In this document: positions 1 through 14,223 of the stretch, in pieces
How the letters are laid out: each line of letters starts with the position of its first letter
Numbering within the stretch: position 1 is the first letter of the stretch
Source: Ostrinia nubilalis
Lineage: Eukaryota; Arthropoda; Insecta; Lepidoptera; Crambidae
NCBI RefSeq assembly: GCF_963855985.1
Contig: NC_087096.1
Location: 4,960,001-5,024,000 of the forward strand
DNA length: 64,000 bases
Reading direction: 5' to 3'
Program-made: the position numbers and the translations under genes
The notes under the pieces: model-generated
Seen by the model: only the letters and a program-made list of their open reading frames with translations
Database searches by the model: none
Told to the model about the DNA's origin: nothing

Positions 1-1216
1 ACGACCCTGAATCCCTTGAGATTGGCACTATCTATTACATTAGTTATAATATCGTAATTGTTAACTGTATACGAGCTTACGAAACAAAATAAATTGTGTC
101 AATTGAGAGGGAGCTGTTTTATTTACATTTTTAACTTCAATACAAGGAACGGTAACTCTTATAAATTTCTGCAAGCCGGACAACCTCTTATCACGTGCAG
201 ACAACTCACCATCTTCTCCGTCTGCACCGGTGGCGGTTCAATTCCAGTCACCAAGCCGCCAGGAAAAAAATCCTTTCTTGCAGTTACACGTTACACTACT
301 CACACTCATATTCATAAATTATGCATTCATTTCAGCTATAAAAAGTTAGTTATTATTATTTTTACAGTCACATAGTTTTCAGACGCCACGATTCGGCACT
401 GTGGAGGTGTGAAAGTAGTGAAAAAAAAAATATTACCGCCCAGGATTTCTTACCTAAAGTGCTCTCAAACTCGCAGTACCTCGACTGGTGCCTGAAATAG
501 GTTTCAAAAGAGAAATCTGTGTTACGGTGAAAATAAAATTAGTAACCAATGTAAGATAATTTCCAAAATCATTTTTGCTACTTTATCTCCAGTATTTTAG
601 TTACTATTTATAAAATTTTATTGTTTGAAAGTTAAAATAAATAGATAATTAAATCCTATAAATTATATTATGTTACATACCTTTATCATACGCACTCGGG
701 GCACTGTATTCAACCTATGACGTCTCATCTCAACCCACTCATTATTTATTTTCCTTACTTAACCTAATTTTGTTAACTAAACTTTCTCAACCCACTACAA
801 TTATTTCATTATAAAAGTTCCTTATTCACCCCAAAAACATTCCTAGCTCAAATTATTTTAAACCCACTTAAAAACTATAAGATTTTTGTGTACGGTCGGA
901 ATAAAAATATATTTTTTAGTAAGCTAAGTTGACCTTTAGTTACTTCGGCACCAGTTTTAACGTCGTTTTTTTTACTTTTAATATTTTTGAAGTCTGGCAG
1001 CTTTGTTACCAGACTGAGCCCCTGATCATGTAGTGACAACAAAGTTTCTTGATACAATGTCTATACTGATTCAATCTATCCAAATTGTGCAAAGATTCTT
1101 TCACAACATTTTTAATTTCACTAGGATCACAGTTGTGAGAAGTTTCTTTATACAACTTCGTTCAACACTGCCATAATAGCAAGTTGGTGCTTTATTTTAT
1201 AAAATTGGAAACCGTT
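1..1216. other. Intergenic, little recognisable content
   Basis: AT-rich sequence. Short open frames (for example 58-375 plus and 875-1057 minus) have no recognisable motif and look like chance. The one coding-like island, 444-500, is listed separately. Confidence 0.5.
444..500 (+). CDS. Possible 3-prime terminal coding exon, unidentified
   Basis: I do not recognise a gene here. A pyrimidine-bearing acceptor ends in CCCAG at 443, followed by 18 sense codons and TAG at 498-500, with an AATAAA signal at 532-537. The peptide runs from DFLPKV to LDWCLK, and base composition is richer in GC than its surroundings. This layout is what a short last exon with a short 3-prime UTR would look like. No upstream partner exon is visible in the window. 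It may equally be a fragment of an unrecognised repeat. Confidence 0.25.
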   Translation, partial: DFLPKVLSNSQYLDWCLK

Positions 1217-1301
1217 CATCATCATCTCAGCCATAGGACGTCCACTGCTGAACATAGGCCTCCCCCAATGTTTTCCATGCTGCCCGGTTGGTAGCGGCCT
1301 G
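1217..1301 (-). mobile_element. RTE-type LINE 3-prime end fragment
   Basis: On the minus strand this reads as the last codons of the lepidopteran endonuclease-reverse transcriptase (words such as EAYVQQ and WTS), followed by a short TGATGATGA tail that appears on the plus strand as CATCATCATC. At least five other pieces of the same family lie in the window (2656, 20250, 27574, 36472, 44690). The coding end is truncated at about 1301, where an unrelated repeat begins. The RTE assignment is from memory of the family and its short-repeat tail. Confidence 0.7.
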
Positions 1302-1500
1302 GCGTCTTTCCGTTCTATACATAGCCAGAACGCAAGGGTGTGAAAGTAATCGAGTATAATTTGGAAATGACTTTTTTTACTAAGCTCCTCCAAACTATAC
1401 ACGACCAGTACGCATATGCTGCGTACTGCTCGCGTATACTTTGTAGTGACTTAGGTCAATTATCTTGCTCCAAAATATACATCGCCAGTACGCATACGGA
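1302..1500. repeat. Unclassified repeat with TCCAAACTATACACGA modules, copy 1
   Basis: It shares several blocks with 2474-2655, including GTATA(A/G)TTTGGAAATGACT followed by a T-run and TCCAAACTATACACGA. A block containing CCGTTCTATACATAGCCAGA also recurs there in inverse orientation. The motif (T/C)CAAA(C/A)TATACA, followed a few bases later by CAGTACGC, recurs about 80 bp apart within this copy. Class unknown; it abuts an RTE fragment in both copies. Confidence 0.5.
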
Positions 1501-1560
1501 CTAATCATGTATGTATTGTAATAAGTGCGTGATTACAATTTATACGCGAGTAGTTGCATG

Positions 1561-1847
1561 CAGTAGCGGCGTAAGGGGGGGGCGGTGGGGGCGGTCCGCC
1601 CCGGGTTCCAAGCATCAGGGGGTGACACAAACACAAGTCGCGCAGATTAGTACTCACTGGCGCATCTGCATGGCAAGACTGCGGTCTATGTCATGATACG
1701 GGGGGAAGGGGGGGGTGCGATTATCTTTCAATCTTCGAATCGGTAGGTAACCCCAAAATCCTAGGGGGTACCAGGGGGTGCCTTAGGACTTATGACGGGG
1801 GGGGTGATCGCCCCGGGTGCCAACCAACCCATGCTACGCCGCCACTG
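1561..1847. mobile_element. Non-autonomous hAT-type element (287 bp)
   Basis: Terminal inverted repeats CAGTAGCGGCGTA and TACGCCGCCACTG (one mismatch) are flanked by a perfect 8-bp duplication GTTGCATG at 1553-1560 and 1848-1855. An 8-bp duplication with CAGTG-type ends is the hAT signature. The interior is rich in G-runs and CCCCGGGT and has no transposase frame. Confidence 0.85.
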
Positions 1848-1916
1848 GTTGCATGCTAAATAAAAAAAATAAAAAAACTCCATGCGGGTGAAGCCGCGGG
1901 CAGAAAGCTAGTAAAT

Positions 1917-2177
1917 AATAAATAAATAAATATCCTTAGACATTTTACACTGCGCTTCTAGTCCCAAACTAAGCAAAGCTTGTACTATGGGTACTAGACA
2001 ACGGATATAAACATACTTTAATACTTTTTTTTGTAAATACATACTTATTATACATAGAAAACACCCAGTCCAATACAAACAAATATGTTCATGCACACAA
2101 ATGTTTGTACTGTGCGGGAATCGAACCCGCTACCTCCGGAATAGTAGTCCGTTTCGAACCACTACACCAAACGGCCG
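1917..2177 (-). mobile_element. tRNA-derived SINE, near full length
   Basis: Read on the minus strand, the element opens with a tRNA-like head containing an A box (TGGTGTAGTGG) and a B box (GGTTCGATTCC). A body with ATTTGTTTGTATTGG follows, then a 3-prime region containing CAAGCTTTGCTTAGTTTGGG, and it closes with an ATTT tandem tail. The same 3-prime end recurs at 57834-57921 and the body at 62098-62160. The tRNA-like head has lost normal cloverleaf pairing around the anticodon, so I call it a SINE promoter and not a tRNA gene. Confidence 0.8.
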
Positions 2178-2473
2178 ACAATACAAACCTAGCATTTAAA
2201 GTCTCGCATACTATGTATTAATAGCATGTTGAACTTTCTACACTAATAATTGTTATTTAATTTGAAATCTACCTAATCAATTTAATTTCGAAAACCACTT
2301 ACAATAGTGTTAAAAATCTAGATTTATTATAGATTCAGTAAAATAATAATATTTTATGTAATCCTAATATCAAATAATGTAATTTTAAATATAATTCCAT
2401 ATATTACTGAATTTTACTAAATAAATATCAACTAAACACTCTCTAGTCAAGTGTAAGTGGTGTAGTAGTAGAA

Positions 2474-2655
2474 ACGAAACGAGTATAGTTTGGAAATGAC
2501 TTTTTTTACTAAGCTCTTCCAAACTATACACGATCAGTACGCAAAATTCGTGTAACTATAGTTTGGAGTCACAGATTTACAAACAGGCACTACAAAATAT
2601 ACACGAGCAGTTTCCTATGGGTGCGTTCTGGCCATGTATAGAACGGAAAGACGCA
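2474..2655. repeat. Unclassified repeat with TCCAAACTATACACGA modules, copy 2
   Basis: Blocks shared with 1302-1500, here including an imperfect hairpin (GTATAGTTTGGAAATGACT paired with the CTTCCAAACTATAC side). A run with TATAGAACGGAAAGACGC leads directly into an RTE fragment. No coding potential and no clear target duplication. Confidence 0.5.
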
Positions 2656-2885
2656 GCGGCCTGCGTCCAGCGCCTTCCTGCTTTTATGATGTCGTCGGTC
2701 CACCTTGTGGGTGAGACGGACGTGTCTCCCACTCTGTGTTTTCCGGTACGCGGCCTCCACTCCAGAAATGAGGAGATCCGTAAACGAACTAAAGTCGCTG
2801 ACATAGCCCGACGGATTAGCAAGCTAAAGTGGCAATGGGTAGGGCACATAGTACGCAGAACTGACGGCCGATGGGGCAGCAAGGA
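2656..2885. mobile_element. RTE-type LINE fragment with inverted 5-prime part
   Basis: The left part (about 2656-2763) encodes the reverse-transcriptase C-terminal region on the minus strand (LEWRPRTGK, SPTRWTDDIIK). The right part (about 2764-2885) encodes the segment that normally lies just upstream, but on the plus strand (RNEEIRKRTKV, ISKLKWQWVGHIVRR, GRWGSK). The upstream segment is therefore flipped so that its beginning touches the downstream part. That is the layout left by twin priming during target-primed reverse transcription. No intact frame remains. Confidence 0.75.
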
Positions 2886-3615
2886 AACCGTTACATAACA
2901 AGAATTTACGGCCTCGTTGCGAACCCACATAACACAAGTCACCATCATGATTGTTATGCATTTTAAACACGAGAGAGGTGCACTTCGTAGGTCAGTAAAC
3001 TGGTAAGTAAGGGCCGAAACGCAACATTGTTCAAACAATTAAAACCGGTTTAAGGGTGAACAATGAGCAAACTCTTTTGCATAGATAACAGATAATAAAT
3101 ACTCAGACTTTCACGTTTAACAACTGTGTGTTGATGAAGGTTTGCCCATAAGAATGTTTGTATATTTTATTAAACATGTAGGTAATGTTTTCGTGCTACT
3201 CGTAGTATATTAAATTATCTCTCTTTTTAATAACTTTCTAAAAAATTAGTAAACGTTGTTTTGCTATACATAGGTACTTGTTTTTACCTTGGGATGAGTA
3301 ACGATTGCATTTAGGATAAATAGCCATATAATGTCATAGGTTAAGCTAGGAATACTAATTAAGGATGAGTGAACAAATGGGCTGAGACATCATAGGTTGA
3401 ATACGGAATATTGATTTACCTTTAAGTTATATGCCAGCCAAAATGGGGGTGAACCACTAGTATTATAACATAGGCATATAAAATATTCAAAAGTAGCAAT
3501 AAGCATCAAATGCTTATCATTTGAAAGAATTTTTACTTTTAATTAGTACTATTTAGTACCAACATTAACGATAAGTTAAATAATTAACCTGAAATTAATT
3601 GGGCTGTTTTAGCAA
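2886..3615. other. Intergenic, upstream of the GMC gene
   Basis: AT-rich sequence with no recognised repeat or coding island. It would contain distal promoter sequence of the gene that starts at 3708. Confidence 0.45.
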
Positions 3616-3622
3616 TATAAAG
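3616..3622 (+). promoter_or_regulatory. Candidate TATA box of the GMC gene
   Basis: TATAAAG lies 92 bp upstream of the proposed ATG at 3708. Spacing would put transcription start near 3645-3655. No consensus insect initiator is obvious there, so this is only a candidate. Confidence 0.3.
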
Positions 3623-3707
3623 TTAGTCCAATTTATTGAATTAACGAGCAATTGGTTTTAGTGTGTCTTAGAGTGTCATCGGAGGCTAGTGAAAATTGCA
3701 GTTTAGT

Positions 3708-7970
<4,263 letters not shown>

Positions 7971-8177
7971 CATTGACAATGCAACCTACGAGGTATATTT
8001 TTTTTGGCAGCTGAAATTAATGTTCATTAATAGACCAATGATGATGGTCTAGTCAGTCAATAAGAGTTTATCTATCATTAAATGAGATTTGGTTTATAAA
8101 AAAAGCAACAAGAGCTGTTAGGTACTTTGTTCATCACTGATTTTATATTTATTCAGTCTATTAAATGGAATTTTCGA

Positions 8178-8183
8178 AATAAA
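8178..8183 (+). terminator. Candidate polyadenylation signal of the GMC gene
   Basis: AATAAA lies 208 bp past the TGA stop at 7968-7970 and is followed by an A-run. It is the first canonical hexamer downstream of the gene. Confidence 0.5.
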
Positions 8184-9467
8184 AAAAAACATTGAACAGT
8201 TTTGTTTAATCCAGCTGCGAATACCTATCCATTATTATTACAGCAATTAGTTTCATTATAATGTCTGTTATTACAGACTTTTCCAAGTAAATATTGGTGA
8301 AAGAATTCTGAAGCCAGCGCGAAATTTCTTTATTCTAGGAACTTTTCCGTGGTTTTAACGTCTAAATCAAGATATTTTCCGTGATTTTGACTTCTAAATC
8401 AAAGACTTATCTAGTTAGTTATCCGTAGTTTCAATTTGATCAACCGGTTTTCCAGTCAAAGCGTTCTGGAGCTAATTGTCTAATTTCCGTGCCGCTTGGC
8501 GGACCGAGCTTAATTTGTGTAACGTTTCAGTCGTTTTCGGTAATGGCCAGAACGTAACTAAAGTGCATTCGACTCTTTGGTCTTTGATTGGGTATTATCA
8601 ACAATTTGTCTTAATAAATTGCACTAATATTAGTATTAGGACTGTTGTTAGATATTTGTATTTTTTTTTATCTCGATTTTTGTATCGTTCTTGTCATGAA
8701 TAATGGTGATTGAATATCTACACACTAGGTATAGCATTGAGGTATCCCTGTTCATCTCCATAGACCTCTAGGGATATTATTATGTAATGTTTGCACGCAC
8801 CTAAATAAAAAATTACTAGATTTTGCCAATAAATGAACGTTTGTACGCCAACAAAGGCGCGTGTATCGTAGGCGTCTATTAGTTACAGATACTGGAAAAA
8901 TACAAAGTTATTTCAGTATCAGGTTGATAAGTAGCCATGATAGCTTTTGTAACTAACCTAAGCCTATCCAATTTGTCTCAAAAAGATACGTATTCCCCCA
9001 AGTCCTGACCACTGATGCGCGGACTGACATGATTAATACGATGTAGGGACAAGTCCGTGTTTTATTGCTACCTATTAACGGAATGATATATTTTCTCATT
9101 TGATTTAGTAGAGCGAATTTTATTGTCGGCCAGTCGGCCACGGGGCTGGCTTAAAGATTTTTTTATTGGTGCCCGTTTGTTTTTTCGTGAGTATGTTAAA
9201 GGTGATGTGTGGGAAAAAGTATACAGTTTAAGTTTTTTTTTTCATGATGAATTCAACTTTAAATGAAGTTTTTTTTCATGATGAATTGAAAAATTAATGA
9301 ATATTGCTTGTTTTTATCCAAAAAGGTGTATTTGTGAGAACTTTAGGTATTCTTAGATCTAACTTGAATAACTAAATCTTTTCTCTTTGGACTGATTAGC
9401 AACAGGACGTTTTGTTTCTGAGAGGTTCATCGCGAAACAATGATTAACATAATTATAAACTAGCGAC
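8184..9467. other. Intergenic, no gene seen
   Basis: AT-rich. A short direct duplication of TTTTTTTTCATGATGAATT occurs at about 9232-9288. Open frames at 8476-8703 and 8953-9141 carry no motif. Confidence 0.45.
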
Positions 9468-9612
9468 CCGCCCCTGCTTTGCACACGTACAAATCTTCCT
9501 CTGGAATCTCTCTATCTATTAAAAAACCGCATCAAAATCCGTTGCGTAGTTTTGAAGATTTAAGCATACATAGGGACGGACAGACAGCGAAGTGACTTTA
9601 TTTTATACTATG
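9468..9612 (+). repeat. Dispersed lepidopteran retroposon-like repeat
   Basis: It starts CTAGCGACCCGCCCCTGCTTTGCAC and carries AAAAATCCGTTGCGTAGTTT-type words and a GGACGGACAGACAGC end, a pattern I associate with very common lepidopteran interspersed repeats. Class not determined. Confidence 0.5.
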
Positions 9613-9837
9613 TAGGTACCTAGTGGCTTTTCCACTATTGACTAATTAATCAATATTGTCTTCTCGGTACTTAGATACCGAGACGACGTTTTGCCGATAT
9701 AATGAATTACTTATCAGTGTTTCGACGATAGTATTTTTCCATTTCACCGAAATAACCTTCGAATTCATTTACGATTGTTTTCAAGTAAGATCACCGACTT
9801 CGTGCATAGTGCAAATGAGTTATCTGAGGGCTTAGTG

Positions 9838-9998
9838 TGAGTTTACATCAAACGTCGTCTCAAGCGAGCGCGTTAATAAAATATATGAAGATTTTAGTTG
9901 TTGAAAGTTTCCGCTAGAGGCGCTGTACGGGGCGTCATACAATTAATGTCACTTTTTACGCAGTCGACATCGAATGCGTTTAACGTAGACGAATTTTG
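9838..9998. repeat. Palindromic MITE, family A, degraded copy
   Basis: It shares with 38121-38303 the order ATGAAGATTTTA, GTTGAAAGT, CCGCTAGAGGCGCTG, TCATAC, AATGTCA and TTTTTACGCAGTCG. The outer arms (GTGAGTTTAC and GTTTAACGTAGAC) are partly decayed here. Confidence 0.55.
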
Positions 9999-10004
9999 TT
10001 GAGT

Positions 10005-10120
10005 TATCCTGGTCACAGTTCCATCTACCTATTTTAGGTTTTACTCTCGCTCTTATCAAAAGGTGATTCTTTGCGATAGAACGAGACGACATGACCGGAA
10101 ATGGGCAGCTGGAAGTGAGG
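10005..10120. repeat. Short MITE, family B, degraded copy
   Basis: The central block (CTCTCGCTCT, ATCAAA, GGTGATT, TTTGCGATAGAACGA, ACGACATGACCGG) is shared with 53567-53662, where the terminal inverted repeats are intact. Confidence 0.55.
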
Positions 10121-10795
10121 CCCATAGTACCTCTACAAAACCTGAACTTCAATGGCGTCTGTTGGTTTTTATCATATTGCATTAAAGCAGAACTGATAAT
10201 TTCTCTTATAAATACCATTTTTGCGGGGAATAAATGCATTGAATTGCACCTACCCTGCGGGGGTTATATGTTGGGATATAATATATTATGTCTTACTAAG
10301 TCAGAAGTACAAGACATACTCACTACAAAGACCCCGGTGCTCCGGTGGGAAGGAACTGTGGGATTCCGGACAAAGCCTTCACTACCACAGTAGGACTACA
10401 AATACCTAAACGTCAAGCTAAACTGTGGAAATCTTATGGAGTTGTAATAAGTACTACATTGCAATAAAAATGTATATTTTGATGAGCTGTCATCTGTAAA
10501 TCGATTCTACATCTTTCCAAACTTCATTCGACGGCTCACAAAAGGTCTATAATGTAAATAACCTGCCACGGACAGAGGTTGCTCTCGTATCTGTCCACAC
10601 AATGGCCCTTGAAAAGGGCGTTAACACGGATATTACTTTTAGCTAACCCATCATTTTGTTATAATGAAACATAATTTCCCTGCGGCCCATCTGCGGCGGG
10701 CGTACACTGAAAGAGCAGCGCAGATAAAACGGCTGAAACAGTTTTTTCAGATTATTTTTCCAATGAATAACGATTTATGACAATAAGTTGCTTTT
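10121..10795. other. Intergenic, no gene seen
   Basis: Two overlapping frames at 10091-10409 have no domain. A GCCCTTGAAAAGGGC inverted repeat at about 10607-10621 has no coding region upstream. Confidence 0.4.
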
Positions 10796-10920
10796 TCCCG
10801 CGGCTTCACTTGCGTGATTTTGTCACAGAAATACTTCATCGCGCCTTTAATAATCTGGGAAAACTATCCAATGTTTAACTTTAATCAAAAACTATTTTTT
10901 GTGTGAAAGAGTAAGAAACA
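10796..10920 (+). repeat. Dispersed repeat split by the 10.9-16.6 kb nested insertions
   Basis: Left part of a repeat with CCGCGGCTTCACTTGCGTG and GTGAAAGAGTAA. Its sequence continues at 16604 after the foldback element. Related copies are at 60859-61070 (plus) and 63785-64000 (minus). Confidence 0.6.
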
Positions 10921-11819
10921 TCCCTTCTGACCCACCGCACTACCAAACCACACTACCAGTAGTGTCGTGGGGAATATTTTTTCCCTTCTACACTACCAAG
11001 CCAGTAGTGTCGTGGGTAATTTTTAAGGGCCATACATCTTCATTCCCATCGACACTACTACCATAACTAAATGTAAAATTTGTAAAATTTTGGATTGTTT
11101 TGTAATAAATTATGTTTATATGCAACACTAACCTCTGTGCAATTTTGCAGTTTGACGGAATTTACTGAAAATAAAATATATCCTAAAAGGGCTTATGTAC
11201 ATGTTACGGTAAATGTACAAGTAAAGCACTTTCAAATGATACCAAACACGGCACATTTATCTTAACTTTATTTTTTTTACTCTGTATGGTTTGTCCGCTA
11301 GAGGGCGCCACATAAGATTTTGTGAAACCCCATATAGCCTATAACCAGCGGACAATTAAGACGCTTCTAATGATATATCATTTGTCGAATTCTGATAAGT
11401 AGTTTAGAAGTTACGAGGGAACAGATGAACATAGGGGAGACCTAGGAGAGTTGTGATCTGTCACAAGGTGAGTTGTGACAAGGACGATTTCTCCTTACTT
11501 AATATAGTTAGGAAGCTGGTAAAAACGTTTGTTTGTCGCTTTTAACCCTTAACTGGTATCGTGGGGGCCGCGCGGCCCCCACGCATGACGTTTTCTTTGA
11601 TTTCTAAGAAGCTACGCATCTTGGGCACCCAAAATTTTTGGTATTCTCATTTCGGCGCTACTCGCGTCTGGTACAGGCGTTTCAGCACTGTATCATTCAC
11701 CAGGACGAAGATATGCATGTGTTGGGGTCCGCGCGGCCCCCACAATACCAGTTACGTTAGTTTTTTTTTTCATGGCAATTTTTATTTGATTTTTGTTTTT
11801 TTGCCGTATTGATGGCTTA

Positions 11820-12869
11820 GGGGAAAGGGGGGCATAGTGGAGTACTTAATTTCAATCGAAAAAATAAAAAGAACCAGATAAGTTATGAAGACTAGTATTA
11901 GTCAAAATGATACTACAAGTATTGTATTATAGATAACTCTAAAAAAAATTAACGAATTATTAACTATTTTGGCATAAAATAACTTTTTTTTATAGTTTAT
12001 AATTTTCCGCTTTGCCCTTATCACAAGGGTAAAGTGGAATTGCACTTTGGGCAAAGTGAAAAAGGTACTTATTAAGCGTTTATCTACTCTATTTGAGCAT
12101 TTTCCTAATGAGGTCAATTAAATTAAATAACATAAACAACTTATTAGGTAATTAGGAACTGTTTTAGGCCATAAAAAACCTTGTCCCTTACTACTGAAAG
12201 ATCATATCTTTTTTGCTAAGGTTTTATTGAAAAATACCGGACGAAACTTATCAATCTTCTTCGATGCATCACCAGATTTCAAATGACGATGAAGAGTTCC
12301 AAATAGGATACCATTTTTTTTTCTACCGAACTAATCGTACTAAAACTCGCTTCCTCCATCGCTCTTCTCATTTGATCTTCTGTCCATGAGCCTTGGTTCG
12401 TTTTTCTTTTGTAATAATTATGAACCATCTGAAAAAACAAATTAAATATTTCTATGTGGGAATCATTCCACTTTGCCCCCTTGTAATTTTTTCCACTTTG
12501 CCTTTTTGATAATAATTACAGTTTTCAATTGATAACTAAGAAAGTATTAAAATTTGTTTAATCTACAAAATGTCAAAGGAATCTATGATAAACAGATATT
12601 AGATTTAAATAATAAAAATACCATCACTACTCACTTTTCACAATAATATCCAGCCTCCAAAATCCTTGAATTTCGTAAGAAACTCACTCGATCTACATCG
12701 CGCAGTCATGTAGCCTGCTCGGTGGCGCTAGCCGGACTGATTTTGGTCAATGACCTTGGTCGGCCCTGTGCTTGGCTTACGTGAAGCACGAGTGCCGTTG
12801 GGTGAAAGAGTGTTGGTTAAATCAAATTTTTCGCTTTGCCCACCCCTTCCACTATGCCCCCCTCTCCCC
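11820..12869 (-). mobile_element. Non-autonomous pogo-like element (1050 bp)
   Basis: TA duplications at 11818-11819 and 12870-12871 surround inverted ends GGGGAAAGGGGGGCATAGTG and its match with one mismatch. The other piggyBac copy gives the empty site: 18 bp around the insertion align without gap once the element and one TA are removed. The minus strand holds a psq-type helix-turn-helix remnant (12226-12428). Words like CTTTGCCC recur across the interior. Confidence 0.85.
12226..12428 (-). pseudogene. pogo-like transposase, N-terminal psq helix-turn-helix remnant
   Basis: An ATG at 12428 opens a frame with YKRKTNQGSWTEDQMRRAM, the start of the psq-type DNA-binding domain of pogo transposases. 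After about 39 codons the frame is broken; a shifted frame then carries GTLHRHLKSG and the FRPVF segment typical of the family, ending at a stop. The DDE catalytic domain is absent. It belongs to the TA-flanked element around it and is not functional. Confidence 0.75.
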
Positions 12870-12936
12870 TATTAGTGATAAAACAATAGAAGATACCTAG
12901 AACGACGTTTTTGATTCCAAATTAGTGATTAGTAGC

Positions 12937-13160
12937 ATGTCAGAAGAAGGATATAGTGATAATAAAATTATACGTCATTGTGAAGACCCAATAACCAATA
13001 TTCGGTCGATAATGAGGATATTGATTCTGATTTTCGAGTTTTTTCTTCAGAGAGTGAAAATGAAGATGTTGTAGGACCTAGTCAATCCAGCTACTATGAA
13101 AAAATAAATACAAGTGGTCTGAAAATTCACCAGTACCTGCTAATGTTTGTCAACATAATA
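12937..13160 (+). pseudogene. piggyBac transposase N-terminal remnant, copy 1
   Basis: An acidic serine-rich stretch (SSESENEDVVGPSQSSYY) is followed in another frame by KYKWSENSP and PANVCQHNI, matching the KW..NPP region that follows the acidic N-terminus in piggyBac transposases. At least one frameshift separates the pieces, and the DDE domain is missing. The same remnant occurs at 35228-35445 on the minus strand. Confidence 0.75.
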
Positions 13161-13185
13161 TTTATGTTTTTATTTTTATAAAATA

Positions 13186-13910
13186 AAAATATATGGTCAC
13201 AACGGAGGATGTAAAAAAAATGATTTTATTTAATAAATTTAATTATTACAGAGTTACAATATTACAATAGTGAGACTCGACCGATGCTAGGTACAAGAAT
13301 GAATGTAAAATATATTAATTAAAATAACACAATGCAGTGATTGACGTCAATGGAGGCACGAGGCGCGATGTCAGCGTTTTCGGTTACTGGCTGTTGCAAT
13401 CCGTGAATGGGGGCAATGCTGCTTGTGCGATATCCATACATTAGGGCTCCGTAACACCTCCACCCGTAGAACAGCGATTATTGAAGACTGCTGTCGTAAA
13501 TTGAGCTGGAGGCTGTTTCATCGTGGTCCTTGATCTGCTAGGAATGGCATAGGTGCCTTGCAGTTCATGGGACATCTCTTGAGAGTCTTGAGATTTGATC
13601 TTCATCCGCTTCAAGTAGAATCGGCGATACGTTACTACAGCAATCAGTGCGCATGCACTTAATAGGACTAAGTACATTGGGATCGTGGTGTGATAGATGC
13701 TGTAATCTTGCTCTCGTAACGTTGATATTGGTGATTGTAGCGAGATCTTGGCGTTTGCGGCATGCAAGTGGTCCAGATTGATGGAGTTCAGCTTGATAGT
13801 TGGTAGTGACGATGTTTGAGGTAGATTTTCTCTCGGCAGGTCCATGATCTTCACAGCTTGGCCTCGTAAGCGATCTTTAGCGTTGTACATCCGAAATTGT
13901 TCTGTCTCTA
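13186..13910 (-). mobile_element. LTR-retroelement fragment (envelope 3-prime part plus probable 3-prime LTR)
   Basis: Compared with the other piggyBac copy, this stretch replaces about 240 bp of element sequence. It contains the end of an envelope-type frame and then, on the minus strand, AT-rich sequence with AATAAA and a T-run, as in an LTR R/U5 region. No gag, pol or 5-prime LTR is present, and I see no clean target duplication. Boundaries are approximate. Confidence 0.55.
13441..13890 (-). pseudogene. Errantivirus-like envelope protein, C-terminal fragment
   Basis: An open frame of 149 codons has a hydrophobic segment of about 20 residues (IPMYLVLLSACALIAVV) followed by a basic stop-transfer stretch (YRRFYLKRMK) and a cytoplasmic tail. 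That matches the C-terminal membrane anchor of insect endogenous-retrovirus envelopes. The ectodomain, fusion region and cleavage site are absent because the fragment is cut off at the piggyBac boundary near 13910. It is an old partial copy and not a functional gene. The family call rests on the anchor layout and on residue patterns, so it is tentative. Confidence 0.55.
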
Positions 13911-14223
13911 CATTTTATTCAAGTATATAGGTAAAACATGCTTGCTAGAAGCAAACATAGTATGGGGGCCGCGCGGCCCCCACGATACCAGTTACGTATG
14001 TCCAATTTACGATACCAGTTAAGGGTTAAGACGCTCTTCTTAACTAAGTACCTGCGGGCGGCGCTAGAGGCACGTTTACGTAAATATGACGTCTGTGTAC
14101 AAAAAAATGCGAAAAGTAAGTTTTTCGTCAAAATTTTATTTAAGTTTATATCATGTTTTAGTATACTTGTACTGTTGTGTTATTTTTTCTCAAGTTGCAT
14201 GGTTATTCAGGTCTCAAAATAAT

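Larger units (their letters stand above)
11546..14025 (+). mobile_element. piggyBac-like element, copy 1 (2480 bp, with nested insertions)
   Basis: TTAA at 11542-11545 and 14026-14029 flank 16-bp inverted ends CCCTTAACTGGTATCG. Next to the left end is a perfect 22-bp GC palindrome at 11561-11582; a variant lies at 11721-11742 and another palindrome near 13962-13983. A piggyBac transposase N-terminal remnant at 12937-13160 supports the family. The element has taken up a pogo-like insertion and an LTR-retroelement piece. It is homologous, in inverted orientation, to 29817-35786. Confidence 0.85.

Noticed and set aside
1511..1696. 61-codon frame in G-rich DNA
   Set aside because: It runs through the end of a hAT element and its target duplication.
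2111..2177. tRNA gene on the minus strand
   Set aside because: A and B boxes are present, but the anticodon arm does not pair properly and the sequence continues into a SINE body and tail.
10607..10621. Histone mRNA 3-prime stem-loop (GCCCTTGAAAAGGGC)
   Set aside because: No histone reading frame lies upstream and the loop and flanks do not match the histone consensus.
11285..11300. CTCF-like site (CCGCTAGAGGGCGCC), also seen at 9910 and 38205
   Set aside because: Two of the three lie in MITE family A, so the recurrence is explained by the repeat; no independent evidence for binding.
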